Origin: Parietaria judaica
Taxonomy: Eukaryota > Streptophyta > Magnoliopsida > Rosales > Urticaceae
Reading direction: 5' to 3'
DNA length: 64,000 nucleotides
Assembly (NCBI GenBank): GCA_954871525.1
Contig: OX940860.1
Span: 28,614,001 to 28,678,000 of the forward strand
Shown: one piece after another, positions 24,933-37,437 of the stretch
Numbering within the stretch: the stretch's first letter is position 1
Layout of the letters: every line of letters begins with the position of its first letter
The notes under the pieces: generated by a model
Told to the model about the DNA's origin: nothing
Databases searched by the model: none
Seen by the model: only the letters and a program-made list of their open reading frames with translations
Made by a program: the position numbers and the translations under genes

Positions 24933-25656
24933 TAGAACAAATATCACCTCGAACTACGTAGTGGCTTGATCCCGGTAAACTCGGGTACGTAGGCAGCCTC
25001 CCGCAGGCACAGCCCAATTTCTCCTAACTTCAAACAAATCACCCCGATTAATCTTACTCTTCTTTGCCAGAAATTCCCCCCGGGGTGGGAGCATGGGAAC
25101 GACCCAGCTCTCACCACTTGAGAGCAACATCGAAGCTCGTAAGGATGAGGAAAAGTGCTCACAAACGAATAAAAGCACCTCGGGTCACACGAACATATCG
25201 AGAAAACACCTCTTCCTAGCCTATATATCTCGGCCGCACGAACACCTAAAAATCTCCGTGGATTCGATTTCGAAATAAGGCTCACTTTCACACCCCGACG
25301 TGAAAACAACCCGAAAAGAAAACATCCACGAGATCGATTAACCGGGTTGCGGGAATATACGCAAACCAAATACCGGGACGCGCGAACCAAGCAAAGAAGC
25401 AAGTAAAGGATGACGGAATAATGATTTATTGAAAGGGAAAGCATAGAGTTCCAACAGCGAAAAATCACCTCGACAAAACGAAGTGATAACATCCAGGTCA
25501 GACTCCCGACCAAAAAAGATGCGCAAATCCCAAAGATAAACCTAAAGCACCCAGGTTGGACTCCCAACCAAAAAAGGTGCGGATTGTCGTAAACATGGTA
25601 GAAACTGACGCCGAAACGGAAAAATAAAAACAAAACTAGGGAAACCCCCGAGTTGA
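24933..25656. other. Spacer between pol and the antisense gene
   Basis: No conserved protein on either strand. CTCGGGTACGTAGGCAGCC lies near 24980, shortly after the pol stop. This non-coding block holds the convergent 3' ends of pol and the antisense gene and may contain both polyadenylation sites. Confidence 0.5.
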
Positions 25657-28131
25657 TTAATTCTCCTCGTCAACGTCGGCCTTACGATCCGCGGTTTCCT
25701 CCTCCTCCAAATCGTCGCCCACAACCTCGTCCCCGCCTAACCCGACGCCTAGAGCACCCTCCACGCCTACGGTAGCTTCGGGAGCCTCTTCTCGATGTCC
25801 TTCGACGATGAGAGTGGGGTCGCGACGCGCGTCCGAGATGGCGCCAGGACGGGACGAGGTGGGGCTTGAAGATAGAGAGGGCCCGGAACCGACGGCACGA
25901 GGCGGAACACCACCTGGGAAATGAAACCCATCGTAAGCACTCCAGCAAAGACTCCTACACATGTAGCGGCTCTGAAAACACCACGGAGGAGATTCGGGCA
26001 TTTACCTTGAGATCCTTCAGCCGAGGTGAACTTGGCGAGCTGGAGCCCAAGCTTAGCAATGGTATCGTTGCGACGTTCGATCTTCTTGTTGAGCTTCTCG
26101 GAGGTCTTCTGTATGGCAAGGCGAGTCGCCGAAACCACCTCGCTCTTCGCTTCTTGAAGCTCCTCTGTCGCTTTCAGCAAGCCCTCCCGAGCCGTCTTCA
26201 AACTCCGTTCTAGAGCTTCTACCCTGGCCACTTCGGCCCGGAGTGACGACACTTCGTCCTGGAGAGCACGACACTTGCCACGCTCATCGGAAACCTGAGC
26301 CTGCAACTTCTCAGCCGTCTCCTTCTGGAAGTCGGCATCTAACCTCGAAGAATATAGACTCTCCTCAACCTTTCGAAGTTTCCCTTGGGCGTCCCGCACC
26401 TCCTTCTCCCGAACAGCGAGCTGGGTCTCGGTCTCCTTTAGGCGCCCATCAGACCCCGCCTCGTTGAGTTCGAGCTTCAGGGCCGCAACGTCTTTCTCGT
26501 AAACGAGAACCAGCTCGTTCATCGCGGTAAGAAACTGCAGCCAAGAAATACGAGGTAATAAATACCCCGGAAAATTCATATCCTCGAAAAGAATGAACCA
26601 CGTGAATTACCTTCACCCCGTTATGCGCCGCCTTCTCGTATTCCCTACCACGCGCCAGTGAAAGCACGTCAAGAGGATGACCTCGGCGGACCGAACTCGC
26701 AACGAAGCGTGAAGAGGCCCGAGGAGAATCGACGAGAGAATGGGAGCTTGCGAAATCGATTGAGATGGTCTGGACCCCCTGACGGTCCCCGGATCCAGAA
26801 CGGCTACTGCTTCCTTCACGAACCGCCGGGGCTTTCAGCTTGTCGTCTTGCCGACGAAGGGGCGGAACATACCCCTGGGGGTTTGACCTCGTGCGAGGTG
26901 CTTGACGTTCCGGAATCACCTTGCCCCTCTTGGATGGAGCGACATTCACCTCGGCGCGATCAGGGGAACGATCACGCTTGTCCGACCGAGGCACAACGTC
27001 ACTCGGCGACCTCGTGGAAACGACGTTCCCTTCAACACCCGCTTCAGAACGTGCCTTGGCATCAGGCACCACCTCGCCCTCCACCTTGACCCGCCGAGAC
27101 GACTGAGCCTCTTGCGCTTTCGCCACCAACGATTCCAACGCCATATCTTCGGGAGTCTCATCGGTACCAGAGGAAACGTGGAGAACAAGCGGGGTGGGGT
27201 CCTTACGATGATTGGGAGATGAGTGCTGGCTGCTCGAAGACGTCATGGACTCCTCAGGCGCTGCGGAACGAAGAAGACGAGTTGAAAAACGCACCTCGAT
27301 TACATCGGTGAAAAACCTTGCGAGGTGAAAAAGAACCTACCTATGGCGGATAGAGGAGGAACTGAGAGCACCTGACCTACGTCAGCCCGAAATCTCCAGT
27401 ACCCAGAGGCCCGAATCCTGCTGGCTGGAAAATCGTTCCAATCCAACCCGTTCTTTGGGGCAAGGATCTTCTTAAGCCATCTGAACCTCTGATCAGCCTC
27501 CGGTACCGCAATCTTGGTCGCTGAAAGGCAAAAATGATTCAACAGTAAAAAAAAAATGACGAAAATTACAAGGCATCAAAGTAAGCCTTCAAAGCCCACC
27601 AGGGCCAGAACTCCATCTCGGAGGCTTCAGCGCCTCAGGGCGAACATCTCTGAGGAAGAAAAATTTCTCCGTCCACCCTCCTCGCACGTCGGGAGTCCCT
27701 TTGAGGATTCTTCCCATCCTCCCATTCAAAAAGAACCTCCCCGAAGACTTCCCAGCACTCTTAGGGTAGTAAAAACGAACAAGATCCTCAACAGTGAGGA
27801 CCGCCCTGTTCTCCCGAGACATAACCCCTAGAGCCACGAGATTCCGGTAGGCGTTTGGGACCAACTGTCCAGGAGCCAAGCCGATGTGCTGGAGGAACTC
27901 GACGATCACGTCGGGAAGAGGGAATTCAACCCCGGCTTCAAAGAAAGCCTCATAAACGCACGACCACCCCGACCTCTCGTCGAAAGCTCGATCTAACGGG
28001 CCCGGAGCCTCCGTCTCAACGAAATCGGGAACATTATATAGGCTCCGGAGTTCGCGAAGATAGGTCGGAGTAATCACCGAGAGAGAGCTATCGGCCTGGA
28101 GCGAATCGCCTTTCGAACCAGAGGTAGACAT
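25657..28131 (-). CDS. Five-exon antisense gene of the Tat element, gypsy-type transposon domain
   Basis: Join 27600-28131, 27341-27520, 26611-27260, 26006-26534 and 25657-25913: 2148 nt, 715 aa. Every intron is GT-AG, phases agree (1, 1, 0, 1) and no internal stop remains. Exons 1-2 (about residues 20-230) resemble the plant 'putative gypsy type transposon' domain, with VEFPLPDVIVEFLQHIGLAP, then NAYRNLVALGV and a W-rich end. Exon 3 is Ser/Arg/Pro-rich and looks disordered. Exon 4 (about 455-630) is a long coiled coil with heptads such as LQAQVSDERGKCRALQDEVS. Exon 5 is acidic. Such antisense genes occur between pol and the 3' LTR in the Tat lineage; their function is unknown. The product resembles nuclear or structural proteins only by composition. 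Confidence 0.8.
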
Positions 28132-28207
28132 TTCTTCGTGGTTTGAGAGAAGAAAGAGAAGGGAAAATACGAAAGGAAAACAAGTGGAAACAAAGGAGGA
28201 ACATGAA

Positions 28208-28216
28208 TTTATAAAA
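28208..28216 (-). promoter_or_regulatory. Candidate TATA box of the antisense gene
   Basis: TTTTATAAA on the minus strand lies about 77 bp upstream of the antisense ATG. That leaves room for a short leader. The rest of 28217-28695 has no coding signal and probably holds upstream promoter sequence. Confidence 0.45.
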
Positions 28217-28695
28217 CCCTCACCTGTTTAAACCACGACCTTCTTCTCAGCACACGATCTCCAACGCTGCAAATGATGGAAATAACTGACGAATTAGTGG
28301 GTTTTTAATGACCCCATCACGTCCGAAATATTTGTGGCAGCTGGAATTTACAAAGACCTTTTTGACCGTTGTCTAATCTCTGATTCGATTGGACCTCTCT
28401 CACTGCGAAGGATTGAAGCAAGCTTTGACACACGCAAAGCCAATCACACGTTCCCACGTGTCCTCCCCATGCACAGAGAATGATTCAAGATCAAACCGAA
28501 TCAGTTACAACTCGGATATGGACAAAATTTCAAAATTGCAAACAATTTGAATCACCCGCCAAATTCCTTAACGCGCCTCATCAGAATTTTTTCAAAGGAT
28601 AATGCCAAAATTATTCGAGGAAAATTAAATTCTCAAAGGGACGTGAAATTTTTCCTCAACGACATAATAGTTCACCAAGTGACAATCACTTAATG

Positions 28696-28710
28696 AACTG
28701 GGGGGCTCAC
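28696..28710 (+). other. Polypurine tract
   Basis: AACTGGGGGGCTCAC directly precedes the 3' LTR, with a run of six G residues. This is the expected position of the plus-strand primer. Confidence 0.7.
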
Positions 28711-29374
28711 TGATGATGCAGGATTTCACCCTCTCCGAAAAACGACATCGAAAAGATGAAGTTACACCCGACGACGTAAAACGACGTAAGATCTAAAGAA
28801 AGTTGGGCCTATCAACTAACCAGCAGGCCCAATAAACAACCTAGCACGTTCGGTCCATCAAGAATCTACTTCGAAGCCAAGTCTTCCCGAAGACCAAGCC
28901 CACGAGGTCCAAGTAGCCTTCCCGAAGACCAAGCAGCCCGGGATATCAGGCGTTTTCCCCTTTATTGACCATATCCAGAGTCCTCCACGTGGAAAGAGAC
29001 CAAGTACCACGTCGTCAAGACTTTACACGTGGTGGCCAAGACGAAAAAAGGAGAGAATCAGCCTAGTCTACTAGCCGTTGCAAGATTATAGGAAATAGAC
29101 GTTGTAATTCAGGTTATAAATAAGGCCAACGAAGTGACTTTAGGGACAATCACCTTGTTCTACATTCTACACTAGCTTTTTACTATGTATTCACTTTACT
29201 ATCAATCAAATATACAAATTCCCTATTATCGATCGACTCTTTACATAATTGTCATCTCGTAATTTTATTTACCGAAGTGGGTTTCATCTCGGATAATTGA
29301 GATCCACCGCCCTATTCATCATAAACAGAGTGCTATCACTTTGTGACAGTTGGTCGTGATTATTCACATCAACA
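28711..29374 (+). repeat. 3' LTR of the Gypsy element
   Basis: 664 bp, matching the 5' LTR along its length, with the TATA box at 29115-29122. It is followed at once by the ATAGT target duplication. Confidence 0.95.
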
Positions 29375-29379
29375 ATAGT

Positions 29380-30701
29380 CTCGTCTCGTGCATACACTTC
29401 ATGTGCGGGCTCGCCCATTCTCCTATATTTAATGAGCGTGGGTTAGGATAGGATTGACTTAAAAGTAAAAAAACACTGATTGAGAAGCTGAAATAGGTCA
29501 ACCTCACCTTGAAACTAAGAAGGATGACCAATTTTTAATTTTGTATTTTAAATATGCTATACTCTATTTTTTACCATATTAGTTTGGAACCAAAAAAATT
29601 AGTTTCAGTTTTTTTTTTTTTTGGGATTCAGAATATTCTGAATCCGAAAAATAAGAACCTTCGATTTCAATTGTTTTTCCAATATATTTTTACTATATTA
29701 TAAATAAATTTATTTTTATTTTTGAATCAAAACGTTGGATAAAAAATACGATTCGAATTTCTTGTTCTAGATCAAGAAAGTTCTGGTTTGAAATTTTTCC
29801 TAAATATATTTTTACTATATTATAAATAAATTTATTTTTGAATCAGAATGTTGGATAAAAAATATGAATTTCAAATTTTTCGTTCCGGATCCAGAAAGTT
29901 ATGGTTTGGAATTTTTTTTGGAATAAAAAATTACGTACTTAAAATTTGATATTCTTTTCTAAATATATTTTGACTATAAAATAAATAAATTTATTTCTAA
30001 ATTAGAACGTTGGATAAATACGAATTTTAAATTTTTTGTTCCCGATCCAGAAAATTTCGGGTCGAAATTTTTTTGGAATAAAAAATTTGGTACTCAAAAC
30101 CTCACTTTTTTACTCATACTTTGAGCATTACATCTGACCAACTCTAACTATATTTTATCATGAAAAAAAGTACTAAACATGTATAATATTAATATTACAT
30201 TTATAGCCATAAAAGCAAACAATTTTAGATCAATTGCCATAAAGGACAAATTAAACATCATGTTCACATGAAAATTTGAAGTTTATCTTTGTTTAAATTT
30301 AAAGTGGATATTAATGATTGATTAGTTTCTAAATAGGAGTATAGGATTGCATCTATAGAATTTTTAAGACAAAAATCTCTAAAGTCGCTTTCCAAAATCC
30401 CATGTTAAGCTAGTAATGACCTAATGTGCATATTTAATGCTAGAAAAACTTTTGTCTTGAAAGGGTGAGCTATTAAATTTGAGTCCTTGAAAACAACACA
30501 AAATACCATCAATCAAGGAAAAGGAACTACTAATTATCAATGCACAAAATAATTATTTATTTGCTTATTGCTAAAACAAAGGGACCTAGATTTTGATTCC
30601 TTGTAACACCTTGAGGAATTTTTCTATATATATATATATATATATTTTTTGTTTATATTGATTTATTAAATGTTTTTGCCAAAATCAATTTTTGAGAAAG
30701 G
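29380..30701. other. Intergenic DNA, no gene seen
   Basis: AT-rich. It contains the diverged tandem repeat listed separately and scattered GAATCAGAA-type fragments. No coding exon is recognised. Confidence 0.5.
29681..30075. repeat. Three diverged tandem units
   Basis: Units start at about 29681, 29802 and 29961. Each begins AATATATTTTTACTATATTA or a close variant, then ATAAATAAATTTATTT, GAACGTTGGATAAA and a TCCAGAAAGTT block. Unit lengths are about 115-160 bp. They look like an old local tandem duplication. Confidence 0.6.
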
Positions 30702-30773
30702 ATAAGAATATCCGAAGCGAGTTTTCAAGAAACTGCTCGAGTTTTAGCAAAAGCCGCTCTACGCGGTCGTATT
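30702..30773 (+). other. Fragment of plastid rpoC2 in nuclear DNA
   Basis: 72 bp translate to a block beginning IRISEASFQETARVLAKAAL and ending RGRI. This is the conserved C-terminal region of the plastid RNA polymerase beta'' subunit. The match stops abruptly at AAGGGG, where rpoC2 would continue DWLKGL. It is a short nuclear plastid DNA relic, not a gene. Confidence 0.65.
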
Positions 30774-31529
30774 AAGGGGATACATGTTAGCCATGTGGAA
30801 GAAACTTGTGACACAAGCATAGGGTTCTCTTTGGATTTTGTGAGTTATACTATTAGGTTGTAACTATTCGTAATTTATACACTATAAGTTTCCACTATTC
30901 CATACACAATTATTGTGGTGAGGTAATAATTATTAAAAAAAATTAAATGAGTTTAGATATTCAAATATTCTTAAAATGTAAATCCAACAAGATTAATAAA
31001 AATGATAAAAATAATATTTTAGAAAGCATCATCAGAGATTAGGGTTATTTTTGCCAAAAACTTCAGATTTTGGGATGAAGTGGAGAAACATAGAAAGTTA
31101 ACTGGAAATGTTGATTGGTTGTGCATTGAAGAGTGGGTACGCACTTGTCATTAAAATCTTGGACCCTCTATTGATAATCTGATAGTGACTAAACAAAGGC
31201 ACTACTAAATTAATATCAGCCAATAAAAAGGAATGAGAAAATAGACAGAAATAAATTGGAAAAAGCTTTGCATAATTCAGTTCTTTTATGAATCTTTTCC
31301 AGAGTGGTCCAAGTCCAACAGTTAAGGGACCTAAAAAGGCGCAATGAGACAGAACAGAACAATGCACAACAAATAAGACGGATTAATTTGTTTGTTGCCA
31401 ACTTTTTGCATTTAAGAGTGTTTACATTCCTACGCAGGTAATTTGTTGTAATTATATATGTATATTTATATTTGTTAAAGAGGTTGTGTTTAACCAAAAG
31501 GAAATACATACAAGATAGTGAGATACAAC
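30774..31529. other. Intergenic DNA, no gene seen
   Basis: Low-complexity AT-rich DNA. The minus-strand frames here have no family resemblance. Confidence 0.5.
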
Positions 31530-31850
31530 TAGAGCTGCACAAAGAAATCATGAAATGGCATCGTTGTCCGTCGCGATGGTTTTTCCTCGTTCGCGATTAT
31601 CGCGACGCCAGACCCGAGAATCGCGACGCATCGCGAGAAGAAGGTTTAGTCGCGACGTTGCTCTCTCTCTTCCTCTCTCTCTCGCAGCGTCTCTCCGTCT
31701 CACAATCTCTCTCTCTCTCTCTCTCTCTGCCATCGCGACGCCACCGCGAGCCATCGCGAAGCCACCCTTCACGACGCATCGCGACGGCCGGACTGGCGAC
31801 TTCCGGCGATTCCATCGCGACGCGTCGTGGTTTTCAGATGTGCAGCTCTA
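31530..31850. mobile_element. hAT MITE with TCGCGACG repeats
   Basis: A perfect 12-bp terminal inverted repeat TAGAGCTGCACA is flanked by a perfect 8-bp duplication GATACAAC at 31522-31529 and 31851-31858. The 321-bp interior is GC-rich against an AT-rich background. It is built of CGCGACG/CGTCGCG-type words plus a CT-dinucleotide tract (about 31660-31730). Open frames in all directions reflect this composition and are not genes. Confidence 0.85.
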
Positions 31851-31858
31851 GATACAAC

Positions 31859-32471
31859 TCTTAGCTAAGAAAACATATACTAGACTTTAAACCTAATACT
31901 ATTCAAATTTGATGTATGGATATTTGAATACTTACCAAATATTCATGTGGTATTTTATCGGATTTTGCGCGGGTCATACACGTACCTGCTATTTCTCCAA
32001 GCAATTGTAATTGTAAATATTCATTTTCAGGAGAATCAATCACTTTATTCAAACTTCATGCTTGCTCGAACGGAAAACGAAATAAGTCAATCTTAAACCA
32101 ACTTAAAATCTCATTTTGATTTAGCTCGTGCTAAATCAGTAAATCTTATAAACCATAATTCCAAAAGATACTTCATAACATCATTTCAAAATAAAAGCTT
32201 AGCTCAGACCAAAATTAGCATCAAATTAAGTATTTCCAAGAACACAATAAAGATGAAATTACGATGGAAACAAAATTTCACATATAAGAGAATGTTGGAG
32301 ATCGTCACGACAACCACCAATCCAAAAGGCACAAAACGTTGTACACAAAACAAAGAAAATCAAATCAAATCCAAGTTTCCGAAACCGGAACCCGGTTCGG
32401 GTTAGATATTTTATACAGATCAAATATCACATCCAAAAATGCGAAAGTACCCTTTCCATGTTAAAGAATAA
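31859..32471. other. 3' flank of the RPAP3-like gene
   Basis: AT-rich sequence with a short CCGGAACCCGG patch near 32380. It probably contains the 3' untranslated region of the gene that follows. No other gene is seen. Confidence 0.45.
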
Positions 32472-35400
32472 TCATCGCTTGAGGCAATATTTGGCACGCA
32501 GATTAGCTAACCTCTCTACATAGTCAATAGGAATTGCTTCACCTCTGAAATTTTCATTCCATGTTCTGACAAGATCTGGACATAACGTCATTAAAAGATT
32601 AGCCGAAAAACCCTACTCGAACAATCAAAAAATATCTTTCGAATTTTACTCTTCGAACTTGAAGATAAAGTAAGCATATCGTTCGTATAATGAATTTTTT
32701 TTGGTGAATAAGGTAAAAATACAGGGACAACATAGCTCTAGAGTTCTAGTTCTAAGAGACGGCGACCGTAAAAAATAGCTGTGTAAATAGAGAGGAATCG
32801 ATACGACATTGATATTGGAACTAATCGATACGACTTTGATATGAAAATGTTTGAGGCAAGATTCCGTACCTTCTCTGTCTCCGGATGTGACACACATAAC
32901 GAGAATGTCGAACCTGGGTACCTTAGTTAGATTCTCCAAAAGGCTCACCGCGAAATCCATGTCTTCACTGCAAGGACAGAGACGGGCCATGATTTAATCA
33001 AGCTTTTAAAATAAAATTGAAGTATCAAGAGTGAACATCGCTCACCAGAAAAAAGTTGCAACACACTTGACGATGTCAACTAGAATCGGAACGGTCAGAG
33101 CATTCTTGAATATCTGACTTAAACTTCCGGGCGATATAGACTAGAAAACAACCAAGGTGAGTCATGAAACTAGCCTTCTTATAGGGTGAAATTTTTACAG
33201 CAGAAATCATATTTAACACCGGGATACGGAACCTGGAACTTAAACCCAATTACGGTACCGGTTTTACATCCTAGACAGTTTACATACCGATTCTCATAAA
33301 AATAAAAGGTACCGGTTTTTAATTCTAAAAAAACAAAAGCAACAATATCGGTCCGGGTTTTGAAAATGTCAGAAAATGGGAAATGGTTACCGGTTTCACC
33401 ATGAACCATCCAATAAGAAGCATCCATTTAAATCTGATTTGAGGAATGTTGTAAATTGATGGAGCTAAGATCCATTAATACAATAAAAATTAAATGGAAG
33501 ATCCGAATTTTGCTTATTGGCAGTTTATTGTTCCGATAATCAGATATTTGACTGAAGAATCTACAGTAACACTACTCCATACCTTCAGCAGACTAGTCTG
33601 CAATGCACGATCACCGGAAAATCCTCTCCATGAAGCCTCAAATTGATAAGCTGAATTCGGCGGGGAAATAATCTGAGCAGTTCCGTTCATGGCTAATGCA
33701 GCAGCTCGAGATGAAAGCTCTTGCACCGATGCCTTGAGCTCTTGCTTTTTCACTCCTTCCGATATCTGCCAAAGTATATTTTGAAATATGACTTTAATTT
33801 CTAGAATTTATTTCGTTTTTATTAAATTTTAATTCATTATAGGATTAATCAGGGTCTTATTTAATGTTGCCTTGTTTATTCTAATCATAGGCCCTTTGTT
33901 AGAAGTTCGTTAGACCGTTAATTGGAAATAGTTTTAATTATTTATTTTTATTATTGTCTTATGTTATTAGAGTATTTTATAATAATTCGTTAATCAATAA
34001 AGGAAGGGGATTCGTCAGCTTAGTGAATTCCTGCCGGCCGTCGGTAGTATGTTTGCGGGAAATCTTGTGCGGTGAGTAATAAAATTTAGACATAAATACC
34101 TTTGTGCGCTCTTGAGCTTCATCGGCTTCTCTCTTGACAGTAACACTTTCAATAGGCTGAATTGTACGGCTCTTTACGGTGGTGTCTGGCTTTTCTGGTT
34201 TCTTCATTTTCTTAATAGTAGTTTCCAGCGCTATCGAGGTTTTCTGAAGGACTGTCTGAAAATACGAAAAAATAAGTTTAAAAAAGAATACAAGATAAAC
34301 AAATCTATCCTTTTATAACTCTCCAAGTGATCAAATAATAACTACAAAGTAGACCTAGTGGAATTCTTTAGAAACTAACCGAGATCTTTATGGAGACATG
34401 CTTACTTTCTCATGGATCGCTTTGGCTTCGTTGTACTGTTTCTTGATTTCTTGGTTATGAGGCTCCAACCGCAAGGCAAACTCGGCATCTGTAATCAACT
34501 AGATTAATACAACATTAGGAATAATTACTATTAATAAACCGTAACACAGAATATATAAATCGTGTGATCTTGTCCTGTACCATCAACGCATTCTTTTACT
34601 TTTCCAAGTTCTTTCCTCGCTGTGGCTCGCCGTGAATAAGCTTTGATGTAGCGGTCATCCATGTTCAAAGCCTCTGTGCAATCATCTTCAGCCTCCTGGA
34701 ACCTAATTTACAAAATTGAATTAAAAATGTAATAAAAAAGTAGCTCGGAAACAAGATAATTATGTTCAAAAGCTTGGAAACAAATCGGATACTTAGCAAG
34801 GAGCCAAGGACCATGGTTTGAACACTTTAAAGTCGATATGAAACTGGCGCGACAAAGTCCATAAATTCCATATACTACGGCTCAAATTATCGACAAACTC
34901 TCATATAGAATTCATACATTTATATATAAAAAAACAGCAGATGATAGGATCCGGCACGTAAAAGAAACGTAAAACGCCAGTAGCTAACATGTAAACCAAT
35001 CGGCGATCAAGACAATGGTAACCGGAAACTATATTGCAAAACAACAAAAATAACAACGGACCATTCTTTCAAGAACACAACAAAAGCTCTCCAGTGGATG
35101 TCTTGAGTCAATGGACTAAATATTCAATAACATAATAATTTAATTACTGTTAAATTATGGGTTTAACAGAAGATTGTTTGAGGCAAATCTTACTTTCTCA
35201 GTTTAAGATACGCCATTGCTCGGTTTGCATAAGCCACTGCTGTGGGTGACAACACAATGCTTCTCGAGTAACAGTCAATCGCTTCCTTAAACTTCTTCTG
35301 CTTATAATACTCATTACCCTGTAAATCGAACAAAAAACGAATTTACAAATTGAAAATTAAACAACATCAAATAAAACTTCATGGTAGCTTCGACGAAAGA

Positions 35401-36159
35401 GAATCCGACCTGGTCCTTCTCCAAAGCCGCTTCAGCAAAACTATCACCTGAAATCGACTCACTTGAAATACTATTAATTGTATCAAATCTGCTCGAGTAG
35501 TCATAAGAAGGTGTCGAGCTCCTAAAATGCTCGTCTCTCGGGGATTCTCTCGCCGATTTTCTCTTTGAAGATGAAACCTTCAAATACGAGTCGAAATTAT
35601 GAAGAAGAATCATTAGATTCCATTTAATATTTCATGATTTTATAAATAAACTAAAAACAAATAGTTTTTTCTTGAATTATTGATATGCAAACGTATTTTT
35701 CCAAACTCAACATGAAAGTATCTATATGGTTTGAATTGAACCAGTACACAAAGAAATGTATAATTATAAATAGCTATATACAAGTAGAAATGCACAGATT
35801 CTGATATAGCTCTCCAATTTCAAAACTATGTGTAAGTAATTACCGATATTTGCTCATTCGAATCCTGTGCTTTGATCTTCTTCTCCTTGTCCTTGACCGA
35901 AAGCTCCCAATCCTGTAAGTTATTCAAAAACCCCTGGAAATCCTGGCAACGAAAGACAAACATTAACCTAGTTCACATTCTAAGTAGAGCTCAGGAATCT
36001 GCTCATACAGCAAGTCCATTCATGAACCGCATTGCTTCGTCCGATTTTGATCGCAATAGGTTCAGGAAAAACTAAAGTTGAGAAGTCCGTAAGGAATTCA
36101 GAGTAGAAGAGATGTACCAGAGCTTCGTCGCGACCGTGCTTCGTCGGAACCCTAGCCAT
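32472..36159 (-). CDS. RPAP3: RPAP3-like TPR co-chaperone
   Basis: Join 36118-36159, 35844-35942, 35410-35577, 35194-35318, 34581-34702, 34406-34488, 34100-34255, 33583-33765, 33046-33140, 32870-32967 and 32472-32575: 1275 nt, 424 aa, all phases consistent. The N-terminus MARVPTKHGRDEALDFQGFL is diagnostic of this plant family. Three TPR units (about residues 95-215) carry the HSP90/HSP70 carboxylate-clamp residues: K-x-x-GN in DQGNEYYKQ, ANRA, and KAYSRR. After a charged linker, the RPAP3 C-terminal domain begins near 300 (PPNSAYQFEASWRGF) and runs to the end. The family works in the R2TP complex, which assembles RNA polymerases and PIKKs in the cytosol. A partial tandem copy lies at 37438-41744. 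Confidence 0.88.
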
Positions 36160-37437
36160 GGCGGTCAGCTCGAACTCGCTAGAGTCTGTAATTTATATAT
36201 TTATATATAATTATATATATAGGTGTTTGTGTAGCAGATGATTCGAGAAAGAAGAAGCTGTGTGAAAGTGCTAGTCATTGAAAAGTGAAGAGCACAGTCG
36301 AACCGGAAACTAAAACGTAGTGTCGTTTATGAGTGAGCGAAACGACATTCTTTATCTATATCGTTTACTTTTTAGCTTCCGTCTACGAAACAAGATTTGT
36401 GTCGTTTACTGAATAACCGACATGCTCTTTACAAAAAGTCAAACTTACATTCCAGGTTCGGAATACCGTTTTTGCCGATAAACCGGTTGCCGTTTTCGAT
36501 GGATTTATGGTTTTGTCACCGATTTATCGATGGGTAAGGGATACAATTATAGATTATTGTTATTGACACTTATTGATGGAAAATGTGTAAAATATTTTTT
36601 AAGAATATATTTACTCAGTTTTTATAGTGTGTTAAAATATCAAAAATAAAATCATGTCGTAACGAGTGAACAAGTTGCTTGCTTGAACACCAAGTAATCT
36701 AATTTTCTTGTTTCTCATTTGGATGCCATTTTTCTTAGTCAAATGTAATTTGAATTATTTTTTAATGATGCTTATTCTTACCTGGAAGTTTGGTTCGTTT
36801 TTGTGACTACTATTTATGAAATTATGAATAATGTTTTTGTTTTCTGCTATCTATTATTAAATTTATTTTTAGAAACATTTTCACGAAAACATTTATATAA
36901 CCACATTATCAAATAAAGTTCATTTTATTAAATTTGTTATCAAATCAAAATTGTCCAGATTACATGAAAAAGACATTCTGAAGACAACTAGAAAATAGAA
37001 TTAAAAGAAGTAACCTCTGCCGGGTTACGATTTTAATTACGTAAATGACGGCAAGAATACCCAAATTATAGTCGAGTGTGGCGACATGTACTAAAGTTAC
37101 ATTTTCAGTGACTAAAATACCTAATTTGGAGATAAAATCTACGTACTTTGTCAAGTAGATTGATCGAAAAAGACTCCAAATCATAACAGTTAAGACATGA
37201 AATTAAGTAACTAAAACAACATTATGCGAGTACATGAAAGTTTTATCCACTAAACAACCGATATTAATTAGAACAGAAACCGTTTTCGAGTGTTTCGGGA
37301 CTTAGAGTTGTCCGGCGCGTGTGATAGAGCGAAAGTCTTAGTAGGGTTCGTTAGCATAACAATCCTAACATGATGTTCAAACATCTCCAGAATAACAACA
37401 GCATTACAGCCCGACGACAACAAGTCTGTTTCGAGCA
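36160..37437. other. Spacer between the tandem TPR genes
   Basis: It holds the promoter of the RPAP3-like gene and the 3' flank of the chimera. Near 36450-36535 is a fragment (GGAATACCGTTTTTGCCGAT) of the inverted-repeat family seen at 49435-50807. Near 37046 is one end of a Mutator-type MITE (AATGACGGCAAGAATACCC). No gene is seen. Confidence 0.5.

Larger units (their letters stand above)
18439..29374 (+). mobile_element. Full-length Gypsy LTR retrotransposon, Tat lineage
   Basis: The element is 10.9 kb and flanked by a perfect 5-bp duplication ATAGT at 18434-18438 and 29375-29379. Its order is 5' LTR, primer-binding site, gag-protease, RT-RNaseH-integrase, antisense gene, polypurine tract and 3' LTR. 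There is no chromodomain after integrase. There is an extra antisense gene with a 'putative gypsy type transposon' domain. Together these place it in the Tat lineage. Both LTRs are 664 bp and I found no difference between them by eye, so insertion was recent. The coding parts are open except for one in-frame UAG, so the copy may be competent. Confidence 0.95.

Noticed and set aside
30774..30850. Continuation of the rpoC2 match (KGIHVSHVEETCDTSIGF)
   Set aside because: The frame stays open but I do not recognise this segment as rpoC2 or any other gene.
31472..31864. Overlapping Arg/Ser-rich frames on both strands
   Set aside because: They are produced by TCGCGACG and CT repeats of the MITE at 31530-31850.
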